From Mariniblastus sp. (GTDB taxonomy: Bacteria; Planctomycetota; Planctomycetia; Pirellulales; Pirellulaceae), in NCBI GenBank assembly GCA_011523945.1, contig WTFU01000113.1:1-35426 (forward strand): a DNA stretch of 35,426 nt, given 5' to 3'. Made by a program: the position numbers and the translations under genes. The notes below the pieces were generated by a model that worked only from the letters and a program-made list of their open reading frames with translations, did no database searches and had not been told where the DNA came from. Of the stretch, positions 10,201 to 17,225 are shown in pieces. Position 1 is the stretch's first letter, and the number at the start of each line of letters is the position of its first letter.

Positions 10201-10792
10201 GGCCACCCTTACTGGTAAACTCGTCCTTCAACCTCATCATGCTTGGAGACGAAGTTGGATGGGCAACAACCGCGACTGAACTGGCATCGCTGAATTTACA
10301 TGCGTTGACCAGTTCGTCAAAATTCGTCTCAGATAATTCATCACCGCCAAGAGGCGCTCTTAGGCGATCGGGATCGTAGAACTCGAGGATCCGTGCCTGA
10401 GTAAACGACGTCGACGCGCCCATCGAATCGGGATGCTGTGGGTTACCATCGAGCTTGATTGGTCGCCCGTCAAAACTGGTTCCAAGAATTGGCTGAGAGA
10501 TACCTCCCAGTTCAGTCAGGGACGCGTATTTTACAGGAACCCCGGGGATGCGGTGCTGAGGGCGAAACGCGAACGGCGCAATTTTCTCTTCCTCGTAACG
10601 ACAGCCCGTTACTCCACCGAGTGCCAACGAAGCACCCATCAACTGCAACCATCGTCGACGGGAAAAACCGTCGGTGTGGTGCTCGGTTGCTGAACCGAAG
10701 TCACGATCAATTGCCTCGTTGAATTCGTTTGAATCCACAGGCAGATTTAAATTGGAAATTTGATTGGTTTTGTTCGTGCGAGGTTTGTTCAT
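7271..10792 (-). CDS. actB: Alternative complex III subunit ActB: fused molybdopterin-oxidoreductase-like and Fe-S cluster protein
   Basis: ActB is the large periplasmic subunit, combining a molybdopterin-oxidoreductase-like domain (without the cofactor in characterised complexes) with a ferredoxin-like domain holding Fe-S clusters. At 1173 residues it carries a twin-arginine signal (SRRRWLQ, 44-50) followed by a V-T-G-C lipobox at Cys64, so Tat export and lipidation are likely. The molybdopterin-like part spans roughly 70-750. Cluster-binding cysteine groups occur at about 855 (CIGCNSC), 930 (CHHCENAPC), 961 (CIGTRYCGNNC), 1031 (CTYC) and 1055 (CQDSC). The last 55 residues or so form an unusual His/Asp-rich tail. 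It lies 54 bases after actA. Confidence 0.95.
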   Translation of the reverse strand: MNKPRTNKTNQISNLNLPVDSNEFNEAIDRDFGSATEHHTDGFSRRRWLQLMGASLALGGVTGCRYEEEKIAPFAFRPQHRIPGVPVKYASLTELGGISQPILGTSFDGRPIKLDGNPQHPDSMGASTSFTQARILEFYDPDRLRAPLGGDELSETNFDELVNACKFSDASSVAVVAHPTSSPSMMRLKDEFTSKGGQWFSYSPVSDDNTREGSKLAFGRPLRAHYKLDEAKIIVSLDADILSTVGSGVANSVKFAKGRDADSKKMSRMYVVESQFTTTGAAADHRIAVRSSDIEGFAAQLAEEIGKVEDGAVDPTLPYRKKVLAAMASDLVLHKGQCVIVAGEKQSPKVHALVHSLNDKLGNHGKTITFTEVSDPKRPSTISAINDFATKLKAGQFKTVIILGGNPVFDAPRELGLGDALSKVEKSLHIASFKNETGAKCKWISAVAHPLACWKDGYANNGSVLLGQPFINPLFGGKSDLETLAILMGREVTDGQAIVRETNPMNEAAWKKAVHDGFVSAEMAPEVSASITGTPSSWDCTPSDQWSRLWGKESGLEIVFNPSSSLYDGCFANNSWLQELPDFFTKVAWDNVASVSPRTAKQFNLHQHGMSSKSKATLMSVTLNGKDITIPVVIQPGQADGSIGIETGYGRTLAGRVGGDQDTGVDSVGVDVNPIRSAENNHWLVQTADAGAVVSTSTLYRLAIVQEPWEIDATARDEIQARMFRDPSKKESDRSGLIREGSLDSYQEFLERYPLQTDKLPPKTKSAANKSGALPVLNQVSFTTNDLDEQKPPVDDTPEMEKWAEGQKHKWPEAFHMHHELFDLTPGARVDYENLNSEGLPTTYENVWGMSIDLNKCIGCNSCVVACQAENNIPVVGKDDVWRGREMHWMRIDRYYGDNLYIKTPDSLTDNDETNSTPDEIQVVHQPVACHHCENAPCETVCPVAATVHSNEGLNDMVYNRCIGTRYCGNNCPYKVRRFNFFNYSDAETFLKYPGADKVPEGDRKLQNLMMNPEVTIRSRGVMEKCTYCVQRIQAGKIKAKVEHRKIGPNEITTACQDSCPTEAIKFGDLHNFESDVAKAHASPRAYSMLEELNNRPRTQYLARVRNPHEALRDIDDRNSVGHHGGHGSHGEHGHDSHDDDHSHHADTKHEDDHDGKAAHDHADGEHKAETEK

Positions 10793-10846
10793 TTCTGGAT
10801 ACTTCAGATGGTTTCGTGTCGTAAGGTGACAATTAACTTCGAGCCA

Positions 10847-11530
10847 CTAACGATGACACGTTGAACAGTTGACGTTTGGATTGACATTGAGCTTCTCAGC
10901 CCATTTCTTGTGATACTCTTCTGGATTTTCAGGTACAAAATCCAATTGAGTGACAAGTTGTGGATCTCGAATGTTTGGGGTTGGGTTGCGATGGCAGTCG
11001 AGACACCATTTCATCGAAAGCGGTTCGACTTGGGTTACGATTTCCATCTTGTCGATTCGTCCGTGGCACGAAACACAACTAACACCTTTATTCACGTGAG
11101 CACTGTGATTGAAATAAACAAAATCAGGCAGATCGTGAACGCGTTCCCATAACACAGGATCATTGTCTTCGAGACTAACTCGAATTGGCTTAAGAAGCGT
11201 ACTTTCACCCCGAATGATTCCAAGATCACGCTCACCTTTGGTCGTTCGGCTTCCGCCGTGACAGTTTCCGCAGGTTGCTGTTGGTGGAATCGCAGCATGC
11301 CCTGCTCTCTCCACTGTGTTGTGACAGTACCGGCAATCCATTTTCAGTTGCCCGGCGTGAAGCTTGTGGCTAAACGGCACCGGTTGCTTGGGTTGATGGC
11401 CGACGTTCACGATCTTCGGACTGATGGCCGCGAACAAACACGTGGCTAAATAACCCCCGACTACGACGGCAGTTGCCGCAGCAAGGAAAGTAAACTTGTT
11501 AACCCAATTCGGGAAATGAAACTCTTGCAT
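10847..11530 (-). CDS. actA: Alternative complex III pentaheme cytochrome c subunit ActA
   Basis: ActA relays electrons from the Fe-S clusters of ActB toward cytochrome c or the oxidase. The 227-residue protein has one N-terminal membrane helix (about 10-35) and exactly five CxxCH heme motifs: CRYCH, CGNCH, CVSCH, CLDCH and CSTCH, the last at the extreme C-terminus. Five hemes and a first-gene position are the hallmark of ActA. It is the first gene of the minus-strand operon that runs to coxA, so its upstream region (11531-12235) should contain the main promoter. Confidence 0.95.
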   Translation of the reverse strand: MQEFHFPNWVNKFTFLAAATAVVVGGYLATCLFAAISPKIVNVGHQPKQPVPFSHKLHAGQLKMDCRYCHNTVERAGHAAIPPTATCGNCHGGSRTTKGERDLGIIRGESTLLKPIRVSLEDNDPVLWERVHDLPDFVYFNHSAHVNKGVSCVSCHGRIDKMEIVTQVEPLSMKWCLDCHRNPTPNIRDPQLVTQLDFVPENPEEYHKKWAEKLNVNPNVNCSTCHR

Positions 11531-11676
11531 TCAAATCACCATGCGAGACGCTGGACGTCCGGCGAAAAATGAAGTGTGGATAAAAATCGAGCGGATGGTT
11601 TCCGTGTAACCAGATCTTTTCACAATCGCTCGACTGTTAATTAACCGGAAACTTTAGTCCAAAGATACTTTTTGGT

Positions 11677-11694
11677 CGACGTGTAAAAACGTCG
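11677..11694. promoter_or_regulatory. Perfect inverted repeat CGACGT-N6-ACGTCG upstream of actA
   Basis: CGACGT at 11677-11682 is mirrored by ACGTCG at 11689-11694 with a six-base spacer. It lies about 150 bases upstream of the actA start, in the expected control region of the respiratory operon. Symmetry of this kind fits a dimeric regulator site; a RegA-type site is possible because RegA-like sites contain GCGNC/GNCGC-type half sites, but this is inference. It could also be a short hairpin in the leader RNA. Confidence 0.35.
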
Positions 11695-11719
11695 CAGTAC
11701 TTTAGGGGGGTGTAAAAAC
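11681..11719. repeat. Two copies of GTGTAAAAAC upstream of actA
   Basis: GTGTAAAAAC occurs at 11681-11690 and again at 11710-11719, a start-to-start distance of 29 bases. The first copy overlaps the inverted repeat at 11677-11694. Both lie 150-190 bases before actA. Tandem identical decamers in a control region suggest a protein-binding site, but chance in AT-rich sequence cannot be excluded. Confidence 0.3.
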
Positions 11720-12235
11720 CGTTCTACCCTTTAATTATCGGGTGAATTGAGGGCGTTTCTTTTGGGGAAAGCCTAATAAAATCTTAACGCACACCGATCT
11801 TTAATGTTAAAATACGATCCCTTGAAAACGTTTTTAGGAGGTTAGTTTTCCGCAAAATATAGGCTGAGAGTTTGAGTTGCGAATGATCCGTTTTCTGGGA
11901 TTTAGAGTTAGTTTCTTTGGGGGGGTTTGAGCGTTAAGTGTGGATAAAATGTTCGTTCTTTTTCGATGAAAAGCTCCGTATTATTTGGACTCGATAAGAT
12001 TTTCTGTTTGGAAAAATGACTGAACGTGCATGCTTGCAGCCATTGATTTTCTTATTGTGGACATTCAGCGGCTGGAATCGGTTGCCAGGAGCACGGATTG
12101 ATCACGTACAAATGACTAGAATGGATGCGCCCAGTTGAGCTGTTCTTCTCCGTCAGTGCCAAAGCTTGGAACTAAGAAGTAAGTGGGTATAGAAATATGG
12201 ATATAGAAATTCAGGTCAGCCGGAGGGTTTTGGGG

Positions 12236-12604
12236 ATGCGGCGTAGCTTTCAATTTTCACTTATGTGTCTCTGTTTAACTTTGGTGGCCTGCAATGCACC
12301 GGTCCTCGACCAGGCCTCGACCTCTTCTCTGTCTGACCAGAGGTTCGGTGCGATAGAAGGTGAGCGGCTGGAGGTTTCTTGCGGGCAGTGTCAGTTCGGT
12401 ATGCAGGCGGCGGGATGTGATCTCGCCGTTCGGATCGAAGGTCAAAGTTATTTTATCGAGGGGACATCAATCGATGACCATGGCGATGCTCACGGGGAAA
12501 CTGGATTTTGCAACTGCGTCCGAGAGGCGATCATTTCAGGTGAACGCCAGGGCGATCGATTGGTTGTAAATAGATTTGAACTACTGCCGTTGAAAGGTGA
12601 TTGA
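12236..12604 (+). CDS. Small lipoprotein, DUF6370-like
   Basis: From the ATG at 12236 the protein has 122 residues. I chose this start over an in-frame ATG at 12197 because GGAGG at 12222-12226 is well spaced and because it gives a proper signal peptide ending in the lipobox L-V-A-C. The mature part has a cysteine-containing core (SCGQCQFGMQ, then GCDLAVRI), an acidic/His stretch (DDHGDAHGE), and a GFCNC motif. This pattern resembles DUF6370, a small family I recall from planctomycetes; its function is unknown. The clustered Cys and His residues suggest metal binding or disulfides. It converges with the propeller gene, with 75 bases between the stops. Confidence 0.65.
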   Translation: MRRSFQFSLMCLCLTLVACNAPVLDQASTSSLSDQRFGAIEGERLEVSCGQCQFGMQAAGCDLAVRIEGQSYFIEGTSIDDHGDAHGETGFCNCVREAIISGERQGDRLVVNRFELLPLKGD

Positions 12605-12679
12605 GGCGCATATCTCGATCGTTTGGCGCAGCACCGGTGATCGTTAAATTACTGGCAAAACTCAGGCTCAGATCAAGAC

Positions 12680-14023
12680 TTATTTTTTTTCGTCACTGAT
12701 GCGCATCAGTTTCTTTTCGGTTCGAACAAGCAGGTCGTCCCCAATGACAATGGGACTGGCCATCAGCGAGGACTCAAACTTATTCGTCGCAATTTTGGAC
12801 AGATCTGTCGAGCAGGTGACGACCGTCATGAGCCCCTCTCGACTGGAGAGGTAGAGGTTGTCACCAGCGAGCAGCGGAGAAGATGAAAAGTTACCGTTGA
12901 TGCGTTTTTCGTTGAGCATCTTTCCGGTTGCTGCTTCAAGAACGCGTAGAATGCCTCTGTCAGAGATGGCATAAATTTTCCCATTTCGTCCGATCAGGCT
13001 GGGCATGTTCGGTGCTTTTTTGGGTTGCGAGCGCCAGATGATACCAGTCTCGGTTATATCGCCGCGTCCGGTCGGATCGACAGCAACCAAACTAGATTTC
13101 ATGTATCCAGTAGAGAATACAATCAGCCCCGATTGGTAGGCTGGCATCGGCGTGATTGAAAACCCAGCCCCATGATCCGCCCGCCAGAGTTCTTGTCCAG
13201 TGTCGGGGTTGTATCCTGCGACCCACTGAGCGCCAGGTATGACAGCCTGTTTAATTCCATCGACCTCTATGATGATGGGCGTGCAGTACGCTTTTCGGTA
13301 TTCACCATCACTGGCGCGGATGGGGGGTCGGTTGGTTTTCCAGATATCTTTTCCGGTGTTAAGTTCAACCGCAACGATATATTGCAAGTCGGTTCCGTCG
13401 CAAACAATGATAACTTTGTCGTTGAAAATGATCGGCGAACTGCCTGGTCCAACGCTATGCTTGACGACAAACTGACGGTTCCAAACTACTTCTCCGGTTG
13501 ACTCTTCGACGCACCAGGTGCCGTAATTTCCGAAATGAAAAATAACCTTGCCATCTTTGATCGCCGGCGTAGGCGAGGCGTATGAATTCATCGGGTTAAT
13601 GGGTTCGGGAGATTTGATTTCGTGCAGAATGACATCATGAATAATTTTGCCGTTGTTGATGTCGACACAGATAGCATGTAACTCGACTGAAGAGGCGACT
13701 GTTTTGATTTGAGCAAGTCGATCCCCTTTCAGTTTGGCTGCGATTTCATCAGGCGACGCAGCACTGGTGATCGAGGTAGTTAGCCAAACTTTATTTCCGG
13801 TGTAAACAGGCGAAGACCAGCCAGTGCCTGGAATTGCAGTCTCCCATACGGCTTGACTGGAAGCTTCAAATTCGATGGGGGGGCGAGCGTTGGGTTTTGC
13901 AATTCCGGTACCATCAATTCCTCGAAATTGGGACCAGTAGTTAGTGGTTTCTTGTGAGTTGGCCAATTGCAATGTCAGGCTGCCGTAAACAAGAAGGGTC
14001 AGATAAACGATGCTTCGAATCAT
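12680..14023 (-). CDS. Exported PQQ-like beta-propeller (outer membrane BamB-like WD-type) protein
   Basis: The 447-residue protein has an N-terminal signal peptide (about 1-22) and then repeated blades with the pattern of PQQ-enzyme-like repeats, for example the paired segments W-x-T-A-x-P-G-T-G-W-S-S-P and TGKDIWKTNRP, TGQELWRADHG and TGKMLNEKR. Such proteins are very numerous in planctomycetes. I see no catalytic residues of true PQQ dehydrogenases, so it is more likely a scaffold or binding propeller in the periplasm than an enzyme. It follows the RegA-like gene by 200 bases on the same strand and could be co-transcribed or independently controlled. The substrate cannot be deduced. Confidence 0.85.
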   Translation of the reverse strand: MIRSIVYLTLLVYGSLTLQLANSQETTNYWSQFRGIDGTGIAKPNARPPIEFEASSQAVWETAIPGTGWSSPVYTGNKVWLTTSITSAASPDEIAAKLKGDRLAQIKTVASSVELHAICVDINNGKIIHDVILHEIKSPEPINPMNSYASPTPAIKDGKVIFHFGNYGTWCVEESTGEVVWNRQFVVKHSVGPGSSPIIFNDKVIIVCDGTDLQYIVAVELNTGKDIWKTNRPPIRASDGEYRKAYCTPIIIEVDGIKQAVIPGAQWVAGYNPDTGQELWRADHGAGFSITPMPAYQSGLIVFSTGYMKSSLVAVDPTGRGDITETGIIWRSQPKKAPNMPSLIGRNGKIYAISDRGILRVLEAATGKMLNEKRINGNFSSSPLLAGDNLYLSSREGLMTVVTCSTDLSKIATNKFESSLMASPIVIGDDLLVRTEKKLMRISDEKK

Positions 14024-14223
14024 GTTCAGGTTCCAGACTTTATATTGCTTTGTGTTGATAAACGGATTTGGTATTTATTAACGATTGAAAATTCGGCCGG
14101 GGCAATGAGTTGCTGTTGAGGAAAGCAAGGCATTGATTTCTCCGGTTTGAAAACCAGGCACCATCGCATCGTACTTTAAAGAAAGTGCTGAGTGCAATCT
14201 TAAAGGGAGCGAAGGCTGGCATC

Positions 14224-14748
14224 TCACGGAGCATTTTTTTTCAGTTTTCGCTGAAGCGTTCGGCGAGGGATATCGAGTCGGCGCGCAGCCTCGGAAATAT
14301 TTCCGCCAGAATCCGCAAGCACGCGTTGAATGTGTTCCCATTGGGCTTCTGCCAATGATGGCGGAGGGAAGTCGGGAGTTGGGGTTTCCCGCGATTCACC
14401 AAATGCGGCCAGTACTTGATCGGCGTCGGCGGGTTTGGTGATGTAGCCTACCGCACCGAGTTTTACGGCTTCAACGGCGTTGGTAATGCTGCCATACCCG
14501 GTCAGAATTACGCATTTGGTATTCGGTGAAATTTCCCGAATTTTCCGCAAGACATCGAGTCCGGATTTCCCCGGCATTTTTAGATCGAGAACAGCCCGTT
14601 GGGGTTGGTGAGTTTCGGCCAAAGCAATGGCTGTTTCGAATCCTTCTGCAGCGAAAATGGTCCAACCTCTTCTAGCCAGCGATTTTTCGAGGCGCTGCCG
14701 AAGCACATCATCGTCATCGACGATTAAAATTGTTTCGGCTGTCGACAC
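14224..14748 (-). CDS. regA: RegA/PrrA/ActR-type redox response regulator
   Basis: This is a 174-residue response regulator with a receiver domain and a Fis-type helix-turn-helix, the exact plan of RegA. The acidic pocket is D11/D12, the phosphorylated residue is D55 (VLDLKMP), and the switch residues are T83 (ILTGYGS) and K105 (ITKPADAD). After a proline-rich hinge (about 122-130) comes the helix-turn-helix (about 150-170) with ARRLDIPRRTLQRKL, closely resembling the near-invariant RegA recognition helix. Translation starts at GTG. RegA proteins control respiration, carbon fixation and nitrogen metabolism in proteobacteria. Here the gene lies after the RegB-like kinase and about 2.7 kb from the terminal oxidase operon, a likely target. 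Confidence 0.88.
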   Translation of the reverse strand: MSTAETILIVDDDDVLRQRLEKSLARRGWTIFAAEGFETAIALAETHQPQRAVLDLKMPGKSGLDVLRKIREISPNTKCVILTGYGSITNAVEAVKLGAVGYITKPADADQVLAAFGESRETPTPDFPPPSLAEAQWEHIQRVLADSGGNISEAARRLDIPRRTLQRKLKKNAP

Positions 14749-14824
14749 ATCAAACTTTCTAAAGGTACTTGGTTTAGGTGAGGTTAAACTTTTTTGGAAA
14801 TCGGCAATCTAAGCTGTTAGAAGA

Positions 14825-14851
14825 AGTAAACAATATTGGCGTATTGTGTTA
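14825..14851 (-). other. Intercistronic hairpin between the RegB-like and RegA-like genes
   Basis: GTAAACAATA (14825-14834) can pair with TATTGTGTTAC (14841-14851) across a six-base loop, with one bulged base, giving a ten-base-pair stem. It lies in the 188-base gap between the kinase stop and the regulator GTG. It could be a processing or stabilising element or a weak attenuator that unbalances kinase and regulator levels. There is no strong U-run after it on the minus strand, so it is not a clear terminator. Confidence 0.35.
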
Positions 14852-14936
14852 CTGTTTTCAATATGCCTTCGATCAGAACGGAAGCTCTCATTTTGTTTTG
14901 GCACGCGTAAATGCTTAGCGATCATGGACTGGAAAA

Positions 14937-16313
14937 TCATTTCAATTCACCCGAGTCCACTTTGACGGGAAGGCAGACTGTTACGCAAGTTCCTTCGCCA
15001 CTTGCCGATTCAAACTCGACAGTTCCGCCGAGGCGACGAATTACATTTTTAGCGAGAAAGACACCTAATCCCATTCCTTCGCCGGGAGGTTTGGTTGTGT
15101 AAAAAGGTTCGCTGACACGGCTGAGTTCTTGAGCCGACATGCCAGGCCCCTGGTCGCGTATTTCCCATTTCCATTTTTTATCAAGTCGCTCGACGGCAAC
15201 TTTGATAGCTCGGTCAGAGGGATCGGCATCTAAGGCGTTTTGAACCAGGCCGCGCATTGCCTGGCTTAGTCCAATTAACGGAATGTTGAGGTTCTCAGTA
15301 TGAGCTGCATCGGGGAGGATCAGTTGGACGCGGCCTTGTCCGCGCAGGCCCTCGAGTAACAGGTTGGAAAAATTTGCAACTGACACAGTTTGAATTGGCT
15401 CACCGATCGCTTCCCCGGCGTGACTTGCCATGCGGTCGAGAATTGCTCGACAGCGATCCAACTGGCTTCGAATTAAATGAACATCTTCAATTACATCCTC
15501 GGCTCCTGGAAAATCAGGTGGATTTTCTTCGAATGCCTGCTCGACATCGCGAGCTACAATAGCGATTGTGCTGAGGGGTGTGGCAAGTTCATGGGCTGTT
15601 CCTGCCGCAAGCGTGCCGAGTGCCTCAATCTTATCGCTATTGGCACGAAGGGTTTGAGCCTGGCGAACGTGTTGCTGTTGCTCTCTGAGCTCATCCGTTA
15701 AACGAGTCATGAAGTAGACGATGACACTTGAGCAGGTTGCAAAAGCGGCCAAAATGCCGATATGAGCCAAGGAAACATCTTGGCGACTGCGAATTGTATC
15801 GAGTCCCAAATCGAGCTGCTCAATATCGTAATGCTCGAACATGAGTCCGGCGAAACAAACGACCGTGAGAACGTTAATTGCCCAAGCCCAACGGCGGTTT
15901 AACATGAGTGCACAGAGGCTGAGATTTACGAAAAAGAACAGGTAAAACGGGTTGTTCGGGCCTCCTGTTGTGAAAAGCAAAGTGGTGAGTGACAACATGT
16001 CCATTACAAGGATCAAGCCGAGGATTAGATCCCACGGGAGAACGGAGTTCTGGTTTTCCGAGTTAGCATGCATTCTTTCATCAATTTTTCTCCAACGTTT
16101 AAACCAAAACGTAAGAAAGAGATTGGATAAGGCAGTTAGCAGGATGACGACAGCCATCGCCCACGACATTGGAATTTGAGTTTTGAAAAACGCAATCGAA
16201 CCGAAAATGGTGACCACTTGCCCAACAACGGCAACCCAACGCAATTTCAAAAGCCAGGACGCGTTTAGATAATGCTGGTTGGGGGAGGTTTTTGGCAAAG
16301 AGTTTTCAGACAT
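14937..16313 (-). CDS. regB: RegB/PrrB/ActS-type redox-sensing histidine kinase
   Basis: From the ATG at 16313 this is a 458-residue membrane kinase. An upstream in-frame start at 16391 would overlap the divergent gene and is less likely. About six hydrophobic helices span residues 22-205. The segment GGPNNPF at 117-123 matches the RegB quinone-binding motif GGxxNPF. The H-box is ALGTLAAGTAHELATPL with His241 as the phosphorylation site. Cys288 in LDRCRAIL sits where the redox-active cysteine of Rhodobacter RegB lies. The ATPase core has the N-box QNALDA, DQGPGM and GEGMGLG. RegB senses the ubiquinone pool and cell redox state and phosphorylates RegA, encoded next. The family call is strong; the regulatory targets here are inferred. 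Confidence 0.88.
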   Translation of the reverse strand: MSENSLPKTSPNQHYLNASWLLKLRWVAVVGQVVTIFGSIAFFKTQIPMSWAMAVVILLTALSNLFLTFWFKRWRKIDERMHANSENQNSVLPWDLILGLILVMDMLSLTTLLFTTGGPNNPFYLFFFVNLSLCALMLNRRWAWAINVLTVVCFAGLMFEHYDIEQLDLGLDTIRSRQDVSLAHIGILAAFATCSSVIVYFMTRLTDELREQQQHVRQAQTLRANSDKIEALGTLAAGTAHELATPLSTIAIVARDVEQAFEENPPDFPGAEDVIEDVHLIRSQLDRCRAILDRMASHAGEAIGEPIQTVSVANFSNLLLEGLRGQGRVQLILPDAAHTENLNIPLIGLSQAMRGLVQNALDADPSDRAIKVAVERLDKKWKWEIRDQGPGMSAQELSRVSEPFYTTKPPGEGMGLGVFLAKNVIRRLGGTVEFESASGEGTCVTVCLPVKVDSGELK

Positions 16314-16337
16314 GCGTTTTCCAAAGAGAAGACTTGG

Positions 16338-16343
16338 TATACT
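16338..16343 (+). promoter_or_regulatory. Possible -10 element in the RegB-divergent intergenic region
   Basis: TATACT lies in the 59-base gap between the divergent kinase gene and the membrane-protein gene. On the opposite strand the overlapping TAGTAT could serve the kinase. A matching -35 is not obvious on either strand. The short gap means both promoters must be here or inside the neighbouring genes. Confidence 0.25.
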
Positions 16344-16372
16344 AGCGACTCTACCAGCACCGATTGCTAAAA

Positions 16373-17053
16373 ATGATGAATGCAATGACAAAAAACAGTT
16401 CGAAGAGTGAAAACTTAACCGAAGTTCCGGCTGATGTCCCGTCAGAAATTGATGATTTTCAGTACCACTCTAGCGAACAGAAAAAATCTCCGCAGCTAAG
16501 TCATCGCGGCTTGACCATCATGTTGTCTTTTATGTGCCTGGTTCCGGTGGTGACAATCCTGGTTTTGTGGAATTATTTGCCGCCTGTTTTTGAAGGTCAA
16601 CTCAACGCATCGGTCACCGCTGAGAATCTACCAGGTGCGGATTTTTATAGTATCGATTATTACGATCGTCCTCCGGTAGAGGGCGGCGAGATCACGATTT
16701 ACAACCACAGCGATGTTGACTGGACTCATCTGAACATTCAGGTGAACGGGAATTATCAAGTTTACGATGTTGAACCGATCCCAGCACAGGGGAAAAAAGT
16801 CTTTGAGTTGAGTCGGTTTTTGAATCGGACAGGCGCGAGATTCAGTCTTCAGTTTAATGAACTGGAGCGTGTGCGAATCTACGCCAGGCGCCCCACGAAG
16901 GATCGAGCAACTTATTATCAAGCCTTTGAGACGCAAAACCCTATCCCCGAGAGGTATGTGCCGGTCGCACTGTTGCTCGGGGTTTTCGGAGTCTTGTTGC
17001 TGATTGCTGCCTTCATTTTCGTTAAATTGGGTGCGACAGCGAGTGCATCCTGA
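16373..17053 (+). CDS. Two-helix membrane protein of unknown function, divergent from the RegB-like kinase
   Basis: From the ATG at 16373 the protein has 226 residues; a TTG nine bases upstream and ATGs at 16376 and 16385 are alternatives, and no clear ribosome-binding site decides. It has a polar N-terminus of about 45 residues, a helix (about 48-68), an extracytoplasmic domain of about 115 residues, and a second helix near the C-terminus (about 193-217) with a short Ala/Ser tail. The middle domain looks beta-rich (EGGEITIYNHSDVDW, TGARFSLQFNE). I do not recognise the family. Head-to-head placement with the redox kinase hints at shared control. Confidence 0.75.
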   Translation: MMNAMTKNSSKSENLTEVPADVPSEIDDFQYHSSEQKKSPQLSHRGLTIMLSFMCLVPVVTILVLWNYLPPVFEGQLNASVTAENLPGADFYSIDYYDRPPVEGGEITIYNHSDVDWTHLNIQVNGNYQVYDVEPIPAQGKKVFELSRFLNRTGARFSLQFNELERVRIYARRPTKDRATYYQAFETQNPIPERYVPVALLLGVFGVLLLIAAFIFVKLGATASAS

Positions 17054-17225
17054 TGGGGAAGCTTTTTGAAAGTTGGATCCAGTTCTTTATTCGTAGAATT
17101 CAGTTGATTCGAGTTTGCTTATAAGTGAGAATCAGGAGCGTTGAACGAGGTTGAACGGTTGAATAAATTCAGCTATCAATCTCACTTGCTTCTTTTCTCG
17201 TTTCTTTCTTTTTTGAGTAGCAACA

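Larger units (their letters stand above)
11531..12235. other. Long intergenic region upstream of the ACIII/caa3 operon
   Basis: About 700 bases separate actA (minus strand) from the lipoprotein gene (plus strand). I find no convincing open reading frame or RNA gene. The part nearest actA holds a perfect inverted repeat at 11677-11694 and a repeated GTGTAAAAAC word, listed separately. The remainder is AT-rich. An AGGAGG-like stretch near 11838 is not followed by a usable reading frame. The position makes this the probable control region of the respiratory operon. Confidence 0.6.

Noticed and set aside
16313..16391. Longer N-terminus for the RegB-like kinase
   Set aside because: It would overlap the divergent gene's start, adds residues not typical of RegB, and the ATG at 16313 gives the usual N-terminus before the first helix.
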